Part shown: in pieces, positions 1 to 5,809 of the stretch | Layout of the letters: the number at the start of each line of letters is the position of its first letter | How positions within the stretch are numbered: position 1 is the first letter of the stretch | Origin: an uncultured Ignavibacteria bacterium | GTDB lineage: Bacteria; Bacteroidota; Ignavibacteria; Tepidaquicellales; Tepidaquicellaceae | NCBI GenBank assembly: GCA_937924675.1 | Contig: CALEVL010000232.1 | Location: 1 to 5,809 of the forward strand | Direction of reading: 5' to 3' | Length of the DNA: 5,809 bases | Position numbers and translations under genes: made by a program | Notes under the pieces: generated by a model | Told to the model about the DNA's origin: nothing | Seen by the model: only the letters and a program-made list of their open reading frames with translations | Database searches by the model: none

Positions 1-1538
1 GTAAACCAATTCTCCTTTACGACTCTGTAGCTGTAACTTAGATTTCCTAAGCTGAATTCGTATGCAGTCTCACCGGCAGGAGTAACCTCTGTGTATGTAA
101 TGTTGCTGAATCCCCATGAAATAGATGTATTGCCATTTGGCAGCCGCTCAACATATCCCATTGCAAAAGAGTAAATGATCGGATCTCTTCTGAATTCCCA
201 AATCAGTTCGCATGTCATATTCGTTTCATTGATCTGATACTCGATTGCGCGGGAAAATTTTGGTACATGAAAATTGCCGTTGTCAAACAGAGTATAAGTT
301 CCTGCCGCAGTTCGCCTTATAGCATGCTGATAAGAAAACTTAATCGGGTCGTTAATGAAAGTAAACTGATTGTTCTTGCCACCCAGACGCCAGATAATGT
401 TACCGGTAGTTCTGCTTATCTTTGTGATCTCGGACATGTTTCTGCTTGACAAGATAATGTTTCCGTCATAATCGATCTCCAATGCATTTCCGTGACAATA
501 GTCAATTACGCCAAGTGACAAGTTAACGCTGTCTGCATCCGTGATCTCAAAGTGATCCCAGCTTCTCCATTGAAAGACGACATTCTTAGCAGGATCAATC
601 TCCTGTATTATCAGTCCGGTTACTTCTGCGTCTTTCTGACCGCCCGGAACTATCTTGCTCATGTCAATGATCTTCACATCATAGCTCATAAGCAAAGCAT
701 TGCCATTCGGGAGGATCCTCAGATCATGAAGATCAGTTTCATATCCATTGCCGGTATAAAAACTATCTACCACATTGTATGCTGAATCCATTCCGTAATA
801 TTTCTGGCCCGTATTCTGAAAATAAGTCAGCAATCCGTTTTCCTGAAGGCGAAAATCATAACAGGGTGAAGGCATTTGCCTTGCAAACAGAAACTGCCCG
901 GTACTCTTCATTGCAACAAGATGCGGATTATCTGCAAAGTTGCCCAGAAAAATAGTACCCGGCGCGGGATTGTTGTTTACATGAATTGTTATGTCAGGCT
1001 CAACTGACGGAAGAGCAGAGTAACCTGCTTTACTGTTATCATTGAATTTGTAATCAGCTCCAAACTCATCACGTCGTATTGATTCCAATACTTTCTTACT
1101 TTCTGTTTCAGAAATAATTGAAGGATCAACCGTGAAAGAAAGCTCGACAATTATGTTGTTTCCGTTTGTGTTTCTCAGACTTACTTGGATATGCTCTCCG
1201 GGTTTGAAATCATTAACCGGATCAAATACAAGAGTTATTCCATCAGAAAGCAATTTCTGATTCCCAACAATTTTACTGCTGACAGATCCTCGTGCTTCTA
1301 TAATGACATTTGCCGGAGATGAAAAATATTTCTCGTCCAAACGTATAATAATGTTTTCTGAAGATCCTGCCAGCTCTGCGCCGTCAACAGGAGATGAAAA
1401 CTGTATTGGATTTGAGCGGCTATCTGCAATGGCTAAATCAAAGAGTGCAAAATATACAAGCAAGAAAAAAATAAGTGACGAAGTTAGTTTGATTTGTCCC
1501 TTGCGAGTTCCGTAAAAGCATTCAGAGGCAATAAGCAT
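1..1538 (-). CDS. Secreted arylsulfotransferase-like protein with N-terminal Ig-like domain (3' end cut by window edge)
   Basis: The frame is open from an ATG at 1538 down to base 1, giving 512 residues without a stop; an in-frame stop lies close upstream, and no other good start is present. A basic n-region (R12, K13, K17) and a hydrophobic run at about 21-37 (SLIFFLLVYFALFDLAIA) form a signal peptide, so the protein is exported. Residues about 43-138 look like an SbsA/Big_5-type Ig domain (FSSPVDG near 47; FKPGEHIQV near 111). Residues about 180-512 resemble the arylsulfotransferase (ASST) propeller: DLHDLRILPNGNALL (269-283), HGNAL (349-353), ILSSRN (362-367), IIWRLGG (381-387) and SYQHAIRR (402-409). 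His271, His349, Arg366 and His405 fit the catalytic His/His/Arg/His set of E. coli ASST, which moves sulfate from a phenolic sulfate ester to another phenol through a sulfo-histidine. Activity is therefore plausible, but the substrate is unknown. In this group such proteins often end in a type IX secretion sorting domain, which would lie beyond the edge. Confidence 0.85.
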   Translation of the reverse strand, partial: MLIASECFYGTRKGQIKLTSSLIFFLLVYFALFDLAIADSRSNPIQFSSPVDGAELAGSSENIIIRLDEKYFSSPANVIIEARGSVSSKIVGNQKLLSDGITLVFDPVNDFKPGEHIQVSLRNTNGNNIIVELSFTVDPSIISETESKKVLESIRRDEFGADYKFNDNSKAGYSALPSVEPDITIHVNNNPAPGTIFLGNFADNPHLVAMKSTGQFLFARQMPSPCYDFRLQENGLLTYFQNTGQKYYGMDSAYNVVDSFYTGNGYETDLHDLRILPNGNALLMSYDVKIIDMSKIVPGGQKDAEVTGLIIQEIDPAKNVVFQWRSWDHFEITDADSVNLSLGVIDYCHGNALEIDYDGNIILSSRNMSEITKISRTTGNIIWRLGGKNNQFTFINDPIKFSYQHAIRRTAAGTYTLFDNGNFHVPKFSRAIEYQINETNMTCELIWEFRRDPIIYSFAMGYVERLPNGNTSISWGFSNITYTEVTPAGETAYEFSLGNLSYSYRVVKENWF

Positions 1539-1640
1539 GCGAAAGAATTGAAATTATCTTTAGATTGAGAATTCGTTTGCCTAAATTTACTCAATATAAA
1601 TCAATCCTAAAACCAAATTAATCATCGAAAGGTAATTTCA
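1539..1640. promoter_or_regulatory. Divergent promoter region shared by the arylsulfotransferase gene and the ABM/MBL operon
   Basis: These 102 AT-rich bases separate two genes that start in opposite directions, so both promoters must lie here or inside the genes. The perfect 8-base palindrome TAAATTTA at 1582-1589 matches the Bacteroidota -7 element TAnnTTTG at five of its six defined positions on either strand. Imperfect -33 elements sit at usable distances: TTTA at 1559-1562 on plus (19-base spacer), and TTTT about 20 bases upstream of the palindrome on minus. A shared, overlapping divergent promoter is possible but not proven; the matches are weak enough to arise by chance in AT-rich DNA. 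Confidence 0.3.
1627..1632 (+). promoter_or_regulatory. Ribosome binding site of the ABM protein gene
   Basis: GAAAGG lies eight bases before the ATG at 1641. It is a modest Shine-Dalgarno match and supports this ATG as the start. Confidence 0.5.
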
Positions 1641-2000
1641 ATGACGGAAAATGTGTATTGGCTTCTTGAAACAAGTGTAAAAGAGGGTGAACTTGAGAAT
1701 GTTAAATCTCTCATGAATGAAATGATTGAACAGACTAAGGCGAATGAACCGGGTGCTATAGCCTATGAATGGTCAATAAGCGAGGACGGCAAATATGTAA
1801 CTCTCTATGAACGATACAAGGATTCCGCAGCAACTCTTGCTCATATGGACTCGTTCGGTAAGAACTTCGCATCAAGATTTATGAAGATGCTGGAGATAAA
1901 AAAGTTTGTGGTGTATGGAAGTCCTGATGATGCAGCAACAAAGGTGCTTACCGGCATCGGAGCAAGGATCATGAAACCTCTTGACGGTTTTCACCGGTAA
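1641..2000 (+). CDS. Antibiotic biosynthesis monooxygenase (ABM)-fold protein, quinol monooxygenase-like
   Basis: This 119-residue protein has the size and pattern of the small dimeric ferredoxin-like ABM family. An N-terminal strand (residues 4-13) leads into a long helix (17-34). Then come the family's PG-turn and strand EPGAIAYEW (36-44), the strand-and-helix signature YVTLYERYKDSAATLAHM (52-69) with His68, and a final strand IKKFVVYG (86-93). A tail of about 25 residues (PDDAATKVLTGIGARIMKPLDGFHR, in two parts at 95-108 and 109-119) ends in the PLxGFxR pattern I recall from one ABM subfamily. Members include cofactor-free quinol oxidases such as YgiN and polyketide-tailoring oxygenases, but many have no known reaction, so the substrate is unassigned. 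There is no signal peptide, so it should be cytoplasmic. It is the first gene of a probable two-gene operon with the MBL lipoprotein, 18 bases downstream on the same strand. Confidence 0.85.
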   Translation: MTENVYWLLETSVKEGELENVKSLMNEMIEQTKANEPGAIAYEWSISEDGKYVTLYERYKDSAATLAHMDSFGKNFASRFMKMLEIKKFVVYGSPDDAATKVLTGIGARIMKPLDGFHR

Positions 2001-2018
2001 TTTATTCAGAAGTAACAA

Positions 2019-2990
2019 TTGAGATTAAGTCTTTATGCAGCAATTGCTGCAATAATGTTTCTCGCATCGTGTCAATCTGCATTTGATGTTGCTGATAATG
2101 TAGAAAGAAGTTTTTCAGAGCCTCATCCTCTGTATGGTAAGGATCATAATCCGGTTAAGAGTGATGTGCGGCTTTCTGCATTATGGGTTGGGCATGCGAC
2201 TGTACTTCTTCAGATATACGATAAAGTCATCATTACTGATCCTTTATTCACGAATAATGTTGCTCAAGTTTTAAGAAGATATCACGAACCCGGGTTAGAC
2301 CTTGAAGATCTGAAGAAATGCGACATTGTTCTGATATCCCATTCGCACATGGATCATCTTGATCTTGGAGCTATCGGTGACATTAATGATAGATTTCCCG
2401 GAGCTGCGCTGGCATTTCCCGAAGGAGTAGAACAATTTCTTCCGGATTATGAAATGATGAACTACAGGTTTGCAATGTGGAATGGTATTTCAAAGGACTT
2501 TAAGGGCGAAACAAAGATCATTAACGGAGTTGAGATCACATCAGTACCTGCAAATCATTGGGGCGGAAGATACGGAATCGACGGTAAGCTTTGGCAAAAG
2601 GACGGATATTGCGGATACATTATAAAGTATAAGGATGTGACGGTTTATTTTGCCGGTGATACATCTTATGACGAAAAGTTTTATAAACATCTCGGCAATG
2701 AGTATGAGATAGATCTTTCGGTAGTACCTATAATTTATTGCAACGGATGCAACGAAGTGAACCTGGGAGGAAATCATCTTCTTCCAAAAGGAATCCTTAA
2801 GATACTTGACGACAGTAAATCACAAGTCATATTTCCTGTACATTATGGAACATTCACTGATCCGCGGAAGCAGTATCCGGTACTGGAGAAAATGCTGCAT
2901 ACTACGGATTACTATAAAGAGAGAGTTAAGATAGTGAAGTTAGGAGAACAGATAAGAATAGAAGATAAACTTGTGAAGAAAGGTCAGTGA
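2019..2990 (+). CDS. Metallo-beta-lactamase-fold lipoprotein, NAPE-PLD/UlaG-like hydrolase
   Basis: This 323-residue protein carries a complete metallo-hydrolase centre. Motifs in order are LWVGHATVLL (55-64), IITDPLF (71-77), HSHMDH (108-113, the HxHxDH zinc motif), PANHWGGR (177-184, His180), FAGDTSY (211-217, Asp214) and FPVHYGTF (272-279, His275). GNHLLPKG (251-258) puts His253 where NAPE-PLD relatives have a further active-site histidine. NHW and LW-x(n)-G motifs favour the NAPE-PLD/Lactamase_B_2 branch, which cleaves phosphodiester or lactone bonds; the substrate here is unknown. The start is TTG at 2019. It yields a short lipoprotein signal (LYAAIAAIMFLASC) with the lipobox LASC and Cys18 as the lipidated residue, whereas starting at the ATG at 2055 would lose the hydrophobic stretch. 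Only a weak AGAAG-like site (about 2008-2012) precedes it. Residue 19 is Gln, not the Asp that retains E. coli lipoproteins at the inner membrane, so outer-membrane anchoring is possible. It is probably co-transcribed with the ABM gene. Confidence 0.88.
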   Translation: MRLSLYAAIAAIMFLASCQSAFDVADNVERSFSEPHPLYGKDHNPVKSDVRLSALWVGHATVLLQIYDKVIITDPLFTNNVAQVLRRYHEPGLDLEDLKKCDIVLISHSHMDHLDLGAIGDINDRFPGAALAFPEGVEQFLPDYEMMNYRFAMWNGISKDFKGETKIINGVEITSVPANHWGGRYGIDGKLWQKDGYCGYIIKYKDVTVYFAGDTSYDEKFYKHLGNEYEIDLSVVPIIYCNGCNEVNLGGNHLLPKGILKILDDSKSQVIFPVHYGTFTDPRKQYPVLEKMLHTTDYYKERVKIVKLGEQIRIEDKLVKKGQ

Positions 2991-3167
2991 TTTCGCCTAT
3001 TGCAGAACCTTGTTCAGTATTATATTGTCCTTTGTATCAGAGCCCAAACGCAATTTCTTATGTGTTCTTATTTATACTTTCTTTAGATGAGGTAATCCTC
3101 TTAGTTCCGGCTTCAGGACTTGAAATCAAATTAAATCTAATCTAATCGGATGTTCAATATCATGTGT
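2991..3167. other. Convergent intergenic gap without a clear terminator
   Basis: The plus-strand operon and the minus-strand 486-residue gene end toward each other across these 177 bases. I see no G+C-rich stem followed by a T tract on either strand. The only tight hairpin is GAGG-TAAT-CCTC at 3089-3100, which is too short and has no T run. There is no open frame of any promise. Confidence 0.5.
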
Positions 3168-4628
3168 CTATTTCCGGATTCGTCTTTTCAGTTCCTCTGA
3201 TTTCTGCTTCAACCATTCTCGTTGAATTGTGAGCGGGTCTTCTGCCATTGTCTTTTCAAATTGATCCACTTCAGTCTTGTTTGCTCCCGAAGATCTCAAT
3301 CTTAGAAGGTTCCTGTAATTTTTTAGAAAGTTTTTGCAGACAACTTTGGTTGAGTCAGAAAAGTCCCTTGTGTCCTTTATATAATGAGCAGTAGAATCAA
3401 GCAAAGAATATGATTGCTCGTTATATGATAGCTCGTAAAACAATTCCAGCATAAGAATTCTTGCATCCATTTTGAACACGAAAATATCAAGATCTATCTG
3501 CGATATGAATTCCAGTGAGCGTTCATATTTTTTCTTTGAGAAGTTAAGAAAAGCATTCGAAAACAATTTCATATTCTCCCGGTGTTTTATGTGAAGCTCT
3601 GAAGTATACTTTCCTATAAACTCTTCAAGCCACTTCGTCTCACCAAGCAATGCTGACCTTGTAACAATGTTTCTGTAAAGAATTATGTGAAAGTCTTCTT
3701 TGTCAGACTTCCGGTAAATGTTGTTTTTGAAAATGTATTTGTAGATGTCAAGAAGCTCCTCATCAGCGCGCCTGATAGAACAGTAAGACATTAAGATATT
3801 CCAGAATGTGTAGTTCTCTGTTTGTCCGAACAACTCCTTGCTTTTCTTCAAGAGTTCTTTCACACGGTAATAATATTCCCGTCCGGACTTATCCTTATTC
3901 ATTTTGTAGATAAGGTAGAATATTATCACGTAAGGATAGAAGCGGTCTTCACTTACCTCCATTGTCTTCATCATCTTATCTGCATTGAGATTATCCAGCA
4001 GATTACTCATCAAATTATTTCGCACATTCAGATTGTATCCAAGAGCAATGTTCTTTTCATCTTCTATAAGAAAACTGTTCATCAGTCCTGCCACAAGTAT
4101 ATTCTCACACGCGGCGAGTGAGTTCTCAAATGAGTTCACAAAATCATCCCTGTCGAGAGAATAATCTTTTTGCAATTTGCTGAGAAAGTATCGCTCAATA
4201 AAATCGTTAGTTCCACCTGAGTCATTCTTGTTCTTCTCTTCAATTGCTGCTCTGTATTCCTTGTCGTAGTCACGGTAAAGTTTGCGCATCCTCAATTGAT
4301 TTGCCAGATAATAGTTTCTGCGGTTGCTGTCATTTCTGAATTCAATCTGGCGGAAAAACTCTTTGCAGACTTTTATCATGTCAGAAGACAAAGTCTTCAC
4401 AAGTTGCTGTGCATTACCCTTTGCCTTAACCGGATACAGCTTGGCAAAAATGTAATCGTTGTTAAGGTTCCTATCACTGAAATCAGGATAGAATGATTTG
4501 AGAATCTTAAGAAATGGATTCAGGTCTCTGCCAACTGCAAAAAAAGGAGATGCAGTAAATTTTTCCAGATCTTTGAATTCTTCCGGAGATAACGTCTTCA
4601 GAATCTCAATTAGCTTTGAATCCTTCAA
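3168..4628 (-). CDS. Large all-helical protein of unknown function, of a type seen in the Bacteroidota/Ignavibacteriota group
   Basis: The product is 486 residues, rich in Lys, Glu, Leu and aromatic residues, with no signal peptide, membrane span or catalytic motif, so it is probably a cytoplasmic soluble helical-repeat protein. The N terminus, IEILKTLSPEEFKDLEKF (7-24) followed by SPFF (27-30) and FYPDF (46-50), matches a pattern I recall from uncharacterised proteins of this group. Their usual form is LxxLSxEEFKxFEKFxxSPFF...YPxF followed by an IxxKLYP-like segment, here YIFAKLYPVKAKGNAQQL (59-76). The C terminus has an LLRLR patch and a final REWLKQKSEELKRR (473-484), also recurrent in that group. 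The middle looks like repeated helical hairpins resembling TPR-type folds, without a clean consensus. The start is TTG at 4628: an in-frame stop (TAA) lies two codons upstream, and the family-like N terminus begins right here. No Shine-Dalgarno site is visible. No functional partner adjoins it, so I assign no function. Confidence 0.8.
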   Translation of the reverse strand: MKDSKLIEILKTLSPEEFKDLEKFTASPFFAVGRDLNPFLKILKSFYPDFSDRNLNNDYIFAKLYPVKAKGNAQQLVKTLSSDMIKVCKEFFRQIEFRNDSNRRNYYLANQLRMRKLYRDYDKEYRAAIEEKNKNDSGGTNDFIERYFLSKLQKDYSLDRDDFVNSFENSLAACENILVAGLMNSFLIEDEKNIALGYNLNVRNNLMSNLLDNLNADKMMKTMEVSEDRFYPYVIIFYLIYKMNKDKSGREYYYRVKELLKKSKELFGQTENYTFWNILMSYCSIRRADEELLDIYKYIFKNNIYRKSDKEDFHIILYRNIVTRSALLGETKWLEEFIGKYTSELHIKHRENMKLFSNAFLNFSKKKYERSLEFISQIDLDIFVFKMDARILMLELFYELSYNEQSYSLLDSTAHYIKDTRDFSDSTKVVCKNFLKNYRNLLRLRSSGANKTEVDQFEKTMAEDPLTIQREWLKQKSEELKRRIRK

Positions 4629-4841
4629 GAGATTTTAATTTGGTTTTTGGATAACTCTTTTAGAATACAACTCCATTATGCATTCACTTCATTTTGGCAC
4701 ATGGATTTCATAGCTCAGTTAAACAGATCATCTTAGGGATTTCGTAACTAATCAATTTATGAAAACATTGATTTGTCTTCAATTTAGAAGAAAAATGTGA
4801 TTTGGAGCTTCAACATTTAGTGAAAAGTTGTCCAAAATTTC

Positions 4842-4873
4842 TTTGCTGCAATGACGTTAATAACGTATTTTTG
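4842..4873 (+). promoter_or_regulatory. Bacteroidota-type promoter (-33 TTTG, -7 TATTTTTG)
   Basis: TTTG at 4842-4845 and TATTTTTG at 4866-4873 match the consensus TTTG and TAnnTTTG exactly, separated by 20 bases, which is within the normal spacing. Transcription would start near 4880, leaving a leader of roughly 35 bases before the ATG at 4915. The palindrome ACGTTAATAACGT (4854-4866) fills most of the spacer and touches the -7 element, where a bound repressor could block the polymerase. Confidence 0.65.
4854..4866. repeat. Dyad ACGTT-AAT-AACGT inside the promoter spacer, possible operator
   Basis: Perfect 5-base arms flank a 3-base centre. The site lies between the -33 and -7 elements, a classic operator position. 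Followed by ATTTTT it superficially resembles a terminator, but the stem is too short and AT-rich to stop transcription. Confidence 0.35.
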
Positions 4874-4900
4874 CTAAACTTTTTAGTATCAAAATTTCAT

Positions 4901-4909
4901 AAAGGGGGG
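4901..4909 (+). promoter_or_regulatory. Strong G-rich ribosome binding site
   Basis: AAAGGGGGG lies five bases before the ATG at 4915. It is far stronger than anything before the other genes in the window, contains the GGGGG/AGGGG type of anti-16S complement, and fixes the start codon. It suggests high translation of the secreted protein. Confidence 0.7.
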
Positions 4910-4914
4910 TAAGA

Positions 4915-5809
4915 ATGTTCCGAAAGTTTTCTTCAGTTGCATTATCATGTCTCATCATTTTTTCATTATTCTTTGCATTTGCAGCGTTCATCCAAATTGA
5001 TGATGAAAAGATTGTTCTATCTCAAGAACAAACTATTCCTGTGAATCTTCATCACCAGAACGTTCCGGATCCTGTTCCTTACATTTATGATGAATTCACA
5101 AAACCTGAAAAGAAGACAGGCACAAGTAACTCACAAAGCATAAATTCTGACTGGCAAAATTTTGTACTAAGTCAGATCGAAAAGGAAGAATACAATATCA
5201 ATTTTGATGAATCATCCGGAAAATTTATATCTCCCAACAGAAGAAACAATATCACCTTCTCTTACTTCAATGATGGATTCTCTGCAAAGACATTGAATAC
5301 AAGAGTTCCTTTGTTTGATCAAAATGATAATACAATTCCGGATGTAGAGAAGAAGTACAAAGAAATCGACGCATGGGAAGTGAAATTAAAACTTGAGGAA
5401 GTTGGACGCAAATCTGCGGGCAGTAAGAATTTCAGCAACTGTGATTATTCAACCATTAACAACGAACTAGTTACCGACGGGAACAACGCGTTTGTTGAAA
5501 ATGAAAACATCAGGATCGATTATGTTAACGATGTGAATGGTATGAGACAGGATTTCATAATTAAGAGAAAACCTGCGGGAAATGGTAATCTGAAACTTAA
5601 AATTTCTGCGAAGACAGATCTTAAGATGGTTCTAGGCGCGGATGCTCTGATGTTTAAGACTGATAAAGGTGAAGAGATGATGAAGTATTCTTCGCTTAAA
5701 GTCTGGGATGCAAATGGCAGAGAACTTAGAGCTTACTTTGAAAGATCCGGCAAGGCGGGTTTCAGCATCTGCGTCAATGATGAACAGGCGCAATATCCTG
5801 TAACGATAG
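4915..5809 (+). CDS. N-terminal part of a large secreted protein, probably with FG-GAP or SBBP propeller repeats downstream (cut by window edge)
   Basis: The frame runs open from ATG 4915 to the edge, 298 residues plus one base. A classical signal peptide (MFRK, then hydrophobic 8-25, SVALSCLIIFSLFFAFAA) directs export. Residues about 30-110 form a polar, probably flexible segment. From about 199 onward there is a beta-rich module: IRIDYVNDVNGMRQDFIIKR (199-218), KPAGNGNLKLKISAKTDLKM (219-238), LGADALMFKTDKG (240-252), YSSLKVWDANGRELRAYFE (258-276) and a closing DEQAQYPVTI (289-298). I recall this module, usually ending in YPVTIDP, as the N-terminal part of giant Ignavibacteria/Bacteroidota surface proteins whose next region is FG-GAP or SBBP beta-propeller repeats, commonly ending in a type IX secretion tag. 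Only the module is visible here; the repeats and tag are inference. The exact promoter and strong ribosome binding site upstream point to good expression. Confidence 0.82.
   Translation, partial: MFRKFSSVALSCLIIFSLFFAFAAFIQIDDEKIVLSQEQTIPVNLHHQNVPDPVPYIYDEFTKPEKKTGTSNSQSINSDWQNFVLSQIEKEEYNINFDESSGKFISPNRRNNITFSYFNDGFSAKTLNTRVPLFDQNDNTIPDVEKKYKEIDAWEVKLKLEEVGRKSAGSKNFSNCDYSTINNELVTDGNNAFVENENIRIDYVNDVNGMRQDFIIKRKPAGNGNLKLKISAKTDLKMVLGADALMFKTDKGEEMMKYSSLKVWDANGRELRAYFERSGKAGFSICVNDEQAQYPVTI

Larger units (their letters stand above)
4629..4914. promoter_or_regulatory. Divergent regulatory region with three short dyads
   Basis: This AT-rich gap of 286 bases lies between the 486-residue gene (minus) and the large secreted protein gene (plus). 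It holds a 7-base inverted repeat, AATCAAT...ATTGATT (4750-4756 and 4767-4773, 10-base spacer). A second repeat is TCTTC...GAAGA (4776-4780 and 4787-4791), and a third, ACGTT-AAT-AACGT, spans 4854-4866. The plus promoter lies at the right end. I found no TAnnTTTG element facing the minus-strand gene, so its promoter is not located. No RNA gene or small coding frame stands out. Confidence 0.45.

Noticed and set aside
267..785. Plus-strand open frames (60 and 77 codons) in the first 800 bases
   Set aside because: They lie antisense to the continuous arylsulfotransferase frame, whose conserved catalytic motifs show it is the real gene; the translations are not protein-like.
1303..1515. Plus-strand open frame of 70 codons
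   Set aside because: It is antisense to the signal peptide and Ig domain of the minus-strand gene.
2055..2057. ATG as start of the MBL lipoprotein
   Set aside because: It would leave only five residues before the lipobox Cys and destroy the signal sequence; TTG 2019 gives a proper one.
2541..2777. Minus-strand open frame of 78 codons
   Set aside because: It is opposite the core of the metallo-hydrolase, including the His180 and Asp214 motifs.
3089..3100. Hairpin GAGG-TAAT-CCTC between the convergent genes as a terminator
   Set aside because: The stem is only four base pairs and no T tract follows on either strand.
3134..3147. Short tandem repeat of ATCTA units
   Set aside because: Fewer than three units in AT-rich intergenic DNA; no array structure.
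3822..4496. Plus-strand open frames of 99 and 66 codons
   Set aside because: They are antisense to the 486-residue helical protein gene and have no ribosome site.
1641..4628. Defence island or toxin-antitoxin system
   Set aside because: No nuclease, polymerase, reverse transcriptase, NTPase or toxin motifs are seen; the MBL protein is a lipoprotein, not an RNase-type member.

Overview
The window reads as a piece of an uncultured-type Bacteroidota/Ignavibacteriota/Chlorobiota (FCB group) chromosome. The evidence is AT-rich coding DNA, mostly weak or absent Shine-Dalgarno sites, two TTG starts, and one near-ideal Bacteroidota-type promoter (TTTG-N20-TATTTTTG). The protein types also fit: an Ig-plus-arylsulfotransferase secreted protein, a large helical protein of a kind I associate with this group, and the N-terminal module of a giant secreted protein. 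This assignment is an inference from gene style; no rRNA or marker gene is present.

Layout: (1) positions 1-1538, minus strand: a secreted arylsulfotransferase-like beta-propeller protein with an N-terminal Ig-like domain, its 3' end cut by the window edge. (2) 1539-1640: a short divergent promoter region. (3) 1641-2000 and 2019-2990, plus strand: a probable two-gene operon, 18 bases apart, of an ABM-fold (quinol monooxygenase-like) protein and a metallo-beta-lactamase-fold lipoprotein of the NAPE-PLD/UlaG type. (4) 2991-3167: a convergent gap without a convincing terminator. (5) 3168-4628, minus strand: a 486-residue, almost all-helical cytoplasmic protein of unknown function. (6) 4629-4914: a divergent gap with three short dyads, the promoter and a strong G-rich ribosome binding site. 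(7) 4915-5809, plus strand: the first 298 residues of a secreted protein, cut by the right edge.

The genes do not form one obvious pathway. The two edge genes encode exported proteins probably destined for the cell surface or medium. The central operon pairs a small oxidoreductase-like fold with a periplasm-facing hydrolase-like lipoprotein. The 486-residue gene stands alone. There are no RNA genes, mobile elements, CRISPR arrays or phage genes that I can support. The best candidates for something undescribed are the ABM/MBL-lipoprotein pair and the helical protein; neither is proof of a new system.
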